Below the pieces are notes generated by a model. That model saw only the letters and a list, made by a program, of their open reading frames with translations. It searched no databases and had not been told where the DNA came from. Below are positions 31,280 to 33,713 of a stretch of DNA of 33,713 bases, piece after piece (the first letter of the stretch is position 1; each line of letters opens with the position of its first letter). Source of the stretch: Micromonospora craterilacus (GTDB lineage: Bacteria; Actinomycetota; Actinomycetes; Mycobacteriales; Micromonosporaceae); NCBI RefSeq assembly GCF_003236315.1, contig NZ_POTY01000043.1, positions 1 to 33,713 of the forward strand, written 5' to 3'. The translations under genes and the position numbers were made by a program.

Positions 31280-33505
31280 GTGTCAACACACCGACGAGCC
31301 TGGCAAAAGCGGGCCGGTGTGGTCGTGGCGCTGATTGTCGGTGCCCTGCTCGCCGTCCCCGCAACACCCGCTGTCGCCGCCGACATCAATGTTTCACCAC
31401 GCTCACTAACCGTCAACGCGGGCAGTGATGGCACGGTGACCGTGCGAATCACCCCAACCCTCGATGACAAGAGCGGCGAGGTCAGCCTGACCGGCCTGCC
31501 GTCGGGTGTCAGCTGCAGCAGTGGATGCGGCAGCTTCCAGTTCACCGGTCCGCCCCTGTCGCCGAAGACTCAACTGCTGACGCTACAAGCCAATGACGGC
31601 GCGCGTGACGCCACCGTCACGGTCACTGTCCGGGTTCAGCCGGACAGCTCCGAGCCTGCCACTGACACCTTCCAACTGACGGTGAAGGGGCAGGCGCCGC
31701 CGACTTCGGAGGCGCCGCAGGCGCCGCAGACCGTCCGGTCGATCTCCGGCAAGGTCGTGAACCAGGCCAACGAAGGGGTGTCGGGCGCGTTGGTCCTGCT
31801 CAAGGACAGCGCCGGCAGCCAGTACGAGACCCGGAGCGACTCGAACGGGAACTTCCGCTTCACCGGCACCAACAGCCGGCCCATCGCCCCGGGTCGGATC
31901 GACCTCGGCGCGAACGCGAGCAACCAGACGAATGTCGTGAACTTCAACGCCGGCCCGGGCCAGAGCATCACCGGGCGGCGGATCACCCTGGCGATCGCGT
32001 CCTCGGCCAGCCCGAGCGCCACCCCCTCCTCGACCGAGTCGGCGGTCCCCACCGAGGACCCGTTCGAGGAGGACGCCGCTGGCGAGGAGGAGACCGCCCC
32101 CGGCGAGAGTGTCGCGGCGCAGACCCAGGCCGCGAACGAGGACTCCGGCGGCTTCGGCAACTGGCTGCTGATCCTGCTGGGCGGCCTCTTCGTGGCCGTC
32201 GGTGTCGGCACGATCGTGCTGCTCTGGATGAAGCGCAAGGAGAACGAGGAGGCCGAGGCCGACGGCGACGCTCCGGCGGGCGCTCCGGCCGGCGCGGTCC
32301 CGGCGGCCCGAGGGTCGTTCGCGGGCGCGGACGACCACACCCGAGTGGTGAACCGCGTCGGTGCCGCACCGGACCCGACCATGGTCGGCGGCCCGGGGCT
32401 GAGCAACGCGCAGACGATGATGCACCAGCCGGTCATCGACGACGTGCCGCCGGACCCGTATGGCGCCCCGCCGCAGTCCTACGGCGCTGCCAGCGGGCCG
32501 GGGCAGGGCTGGCCCGGCGGCGGTTACGGCGACGAGCCGGGCGGCTACGGCGCGCCCGGTTACGGCAACGCCCCGTCCTCCGGTGGCGGCTACGGCAACG
32601 CCCCGTCGTCCGGCGGTGGCTACGGCAACAGCCCGGCCTCGGGTGCCGGCTACGGCAGCCGCGACTACGGCGCCGGCAGCGGCGGCGCGGACTACCCGCC
32701 GGCGGGCGCCGGCTACAGCGAGCAGCGGTACGACGAACCGACCGGCCGCTACAACGGTGACGAGACCCGGTACCCCGCCCCCGCCGACCCGTACGCGACC
32801 GGTCTGTACGAGCCCGGGGCCAGCCAGGGCTACGGCCAGTCCGAGTCCACCGGCTACGGCCGGGGTGAGGCCACCGGCGGCTACGGTCAGGCCGACACGA
32901 CCCGGGGCTACGGCCAAGGCGAGGCCACCGGCGGCTACGGCCAGGGCGAGCCCGCCAGCGGCTACGGCCAGCCCGACACGACCCGAGGCTACGGCCAAGG
33001 CGAGCCCACCGGCGGCTACGGCCAGACCGACACGACCCGAGGCTACGGGCAGGGCGAGCCGACCAGTGGCTACGGCCGTGGCGCGGAGCCGACCGGCGGG
33101 TACGACCAGCCGGCCGGCGGCTACGGACAGGAGCCCGCTCAGCGGGGCGGCTACGACAACACGGCCTACGACCAGGGCGGCTACGGCCAGCCCGCCAGCG
33201 GCAGCGGCTACGGCCAGGGCGGCGGCTACGGCCAGGAGCCCCCGCAACAGCGCGGTAGCTACGACAACACGGCCTACGACCAGAGCGGCTACGGCCAGCC
33301 CACCGGAGGCCAGCCCGGCGGAGGCCAGCCCGGCGGCTACGGCCAGGAGCCCCCGCAACAGCGCGGCGGCTACGACAATGCCTACGACCAGGGCGGCTAC
33401 GGCCAGCCCAGCGGAGGCTACGGCGACCCGGCGCAGGCTGGACGTGGTCGGGACGCCCAGTCCCAGGACCGCGCCGGCCGCCGCCTGGACTGGCTCGACG
33501 ACTGA
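31280..33505 (+). CDS. Membrane protein with extracellular beta domains and Gly-Tyr-Gln tail
   Basis: A 741-residue type I membrane protein. A signal peptide (to about Ala33/34, AVA-A) leads to an Ig-like beta domain (35-137). A CnaB/carboxypeptidase-regulatory-like domain follows (SISGKVVNQANEGVSGALVL, 154-173; SDSNGNFRF), then an acidic Ser/Thr/Glu stalk to about 290. One membrane helix (294-317) ends in the stop-transfer WMKRKEN. The 420-residue cytoplasmic tail is low complexity, with at least 15 GYGQ units plus YDNTAYDQ and QEPPQQRG blocks, and ends RRLDWLDD. Start GTG 31280 is eight bases after GGAAGG. Function unknown; an anchored scaffold is suggested by layout. Confidence 0.85.
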   Translation: MSTHRRAWQKRAGVVVALIVGALLAVPATPAVAADINVSPRSLTVNAGSDGTVTVRITPTLDDKSGEVSLTGLPSGVSCSSGCGSFQFTGPPLSPKTQLLTLQANDGARDATVTVTVRVQPDSSEPATDTFQLTVKGQAPPTSEAPQAPQTVRSISGKVVNQANEGVSGALVLLKDSAGSQYETRSDSNGNFRFTGTNSRPIAPGRIDLGANASNQTNVVNFNAGPGQSITGRRITLAIASSASPSATPSSTESAVPTEDPFEEDAAGEEETAPGESVAAQTQAANEDSGGFGNWLLILLGGLFVAVGVGTIVLLWMKRKENEEAEADGDAPAGAPAGAVPAARGSFAGADDHTRVVNRVGAAPDPTMVGGPGLSNAQTMMHQPVIDDVPPDPYGAPPQSYGAASGPGQGWPGGGYGDEPGGYGAPGYGNAPSSGGGYGNAPSSGGGYGNSPASGAGYGSRDYGAGSGGADYPPAGAGYSEQRYDEPTGRYNGDETRYPAPADPYATGLYEPGASQGYGQSESTGYGRGEATGGYGQADTTRGYGQGEATGGYGQGEPASGYGQPDTTRGYGQGEPTGGYGQTDTTRGYGQGEPTSGYGRGAEPTGGYDQPAGGYGQEPAQRGGYDNTAYDQGGYGQPASGSGYGQGGGYGQEPPQQRGSYDNTAYDQSGYGQPTGGQPGGGQPGGYGQEPPQQRGGYDNAYDQGGYGQPSGGYGDPAQAGRGRDAQSQDRAGRRLDWLDD

Positions 33506-33547
33506 CCGCAAAGCCGCACCACCACGCGGCAACCGTTGACAAAGACC

Positions 33548-33573
33548 GTGGGGCGGCCAATCGGCCGCCCCAC
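33548..33573 (+). terminator. Terminator after the Gly-Tyr-Gln membrane protein
   Basis: An 11-bp perfect stem (33548-33558 with 33563-33573) and four-base loop AATC lies 42 bases after the stop. Confidence 0.75.
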
Positions 33574-33603
33574 AACTCATCACCCCCGACTCACTCGCCC
33601 CCG

Positions 33604-33713
33604 TAAGCCGCCCAATCCGCCGTCGATCTTGCACTTTCGGTCGGGGCGGTGGCCGCCACAAGGGGCATATGGGCGGCCGAAAGTGCAAGATCGACGGCGG
33701 ATTGGGCGGCTTA
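33604..33713. repeat. Perfect 37-bp inverted repeat at the window end
   Basis: The arms 33604-33640 and 33677-33713 are exact reverse complements across 37 bases, with a 36-base spacer. The right arm ends at the window boundary, so the repeat may continue. There is no transposase and no open frame in the spacer. The CAAGATCGACG core is one I recall seeing in many Micromonosporaceae intergenic repeats. It could be a MITE-like element or a very strong hairpin. Confidence 0.85.

Noticed and set aside
32830..33425. CRISPR array in the GGCTACGGCCAG repeats
   Set aside because: The repeats stay in frame within a long coding region, are not separated by unique spacers of constant length, and no cas gene is present.
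33604..33713. Insertion sequence
   Set aside because: There is an inverted repeat but no transposase and only a 36-base interior, so it is listed as a repeat rather than a mobile element.

Overview
The window is very GC-rich. GTG and TTG starts are common, short hairpins separate most transcripts, and several starts look leaderless. It carries BldC, a DUF3073 protein, an F420-type PPOX protein and an idi/crt carotenoid set. Together these point to an actinomycete, most likely Micromonosporaceae (Micromonospora or Salinispora-like). That assignment rests on gene content and memory of the group, not on a search. No phage, transposase, CRISPR or rRNA gene is visible.

Layout. (1) 1-6540: an alpha-glucoside uptake and hydrolysis operon on the minus strand: lipoprotein binding protein, two permeases, GH13 alpha-glucosidase. 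A LacI regulator lies just upstream and no ATPase is encoded locally. (2) 6597-8075: a flavoprotein disulfide reductase. (3) 8132-14638: a light and carotenoid locus with a divergent promoter. crtB and a photolyase run left; crtE, crtI, idi and a CarH/LitR-type MerR-B12 regulator run right. (4) 14832-16207: a secreted polysaccharide deacetylase and tRNA-Glu, tRNA-Asp and tRNA-Phe. (5) 16280-22941: housekeeping and unknown genes: two methyltransferases, an SRPBCC protein, an orphan ABC binding protein whose domain order is circularly permuted, a beta-oxidation pair, a small Asp/Gly-repeat protein and a PPOX flavoprotein. (6) 23058-31153: a block I remember as syntenic with Streptomyces coelicolor SCO4085-SCO4091 (sterol-carrier-like protein, purF, purM, DUF3073, branched-chain amino acid dehydrogenase, unknown, bldC). 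A radical-SAM peptide-maturation pair sits between purM and DUF3073. (7) 31280-33505: a secreted-then-membrane protein with a long cytoplasmic Gly-Tyr-Gln tail. The window ends in a perfect 37-bp inverted repeat.

The two most unusual items are these. First, a short peptide with several aromatic-X-Asn triads is encoded next to a radical SAM/SPASM enzyme, which suggests a cyclophane-type RiPP. Second, in the binding protein at 18096-19445 the C-terminal part of a type I periplasmic-binding fold precedes the N-terminal part. Other points of interest are a CarH-like regulator with changed upper-face pocket residues, a purF promoter with an inverted repeat over its -10 box, and a set of starts placed exactly seven bases after a TAnnnT box.
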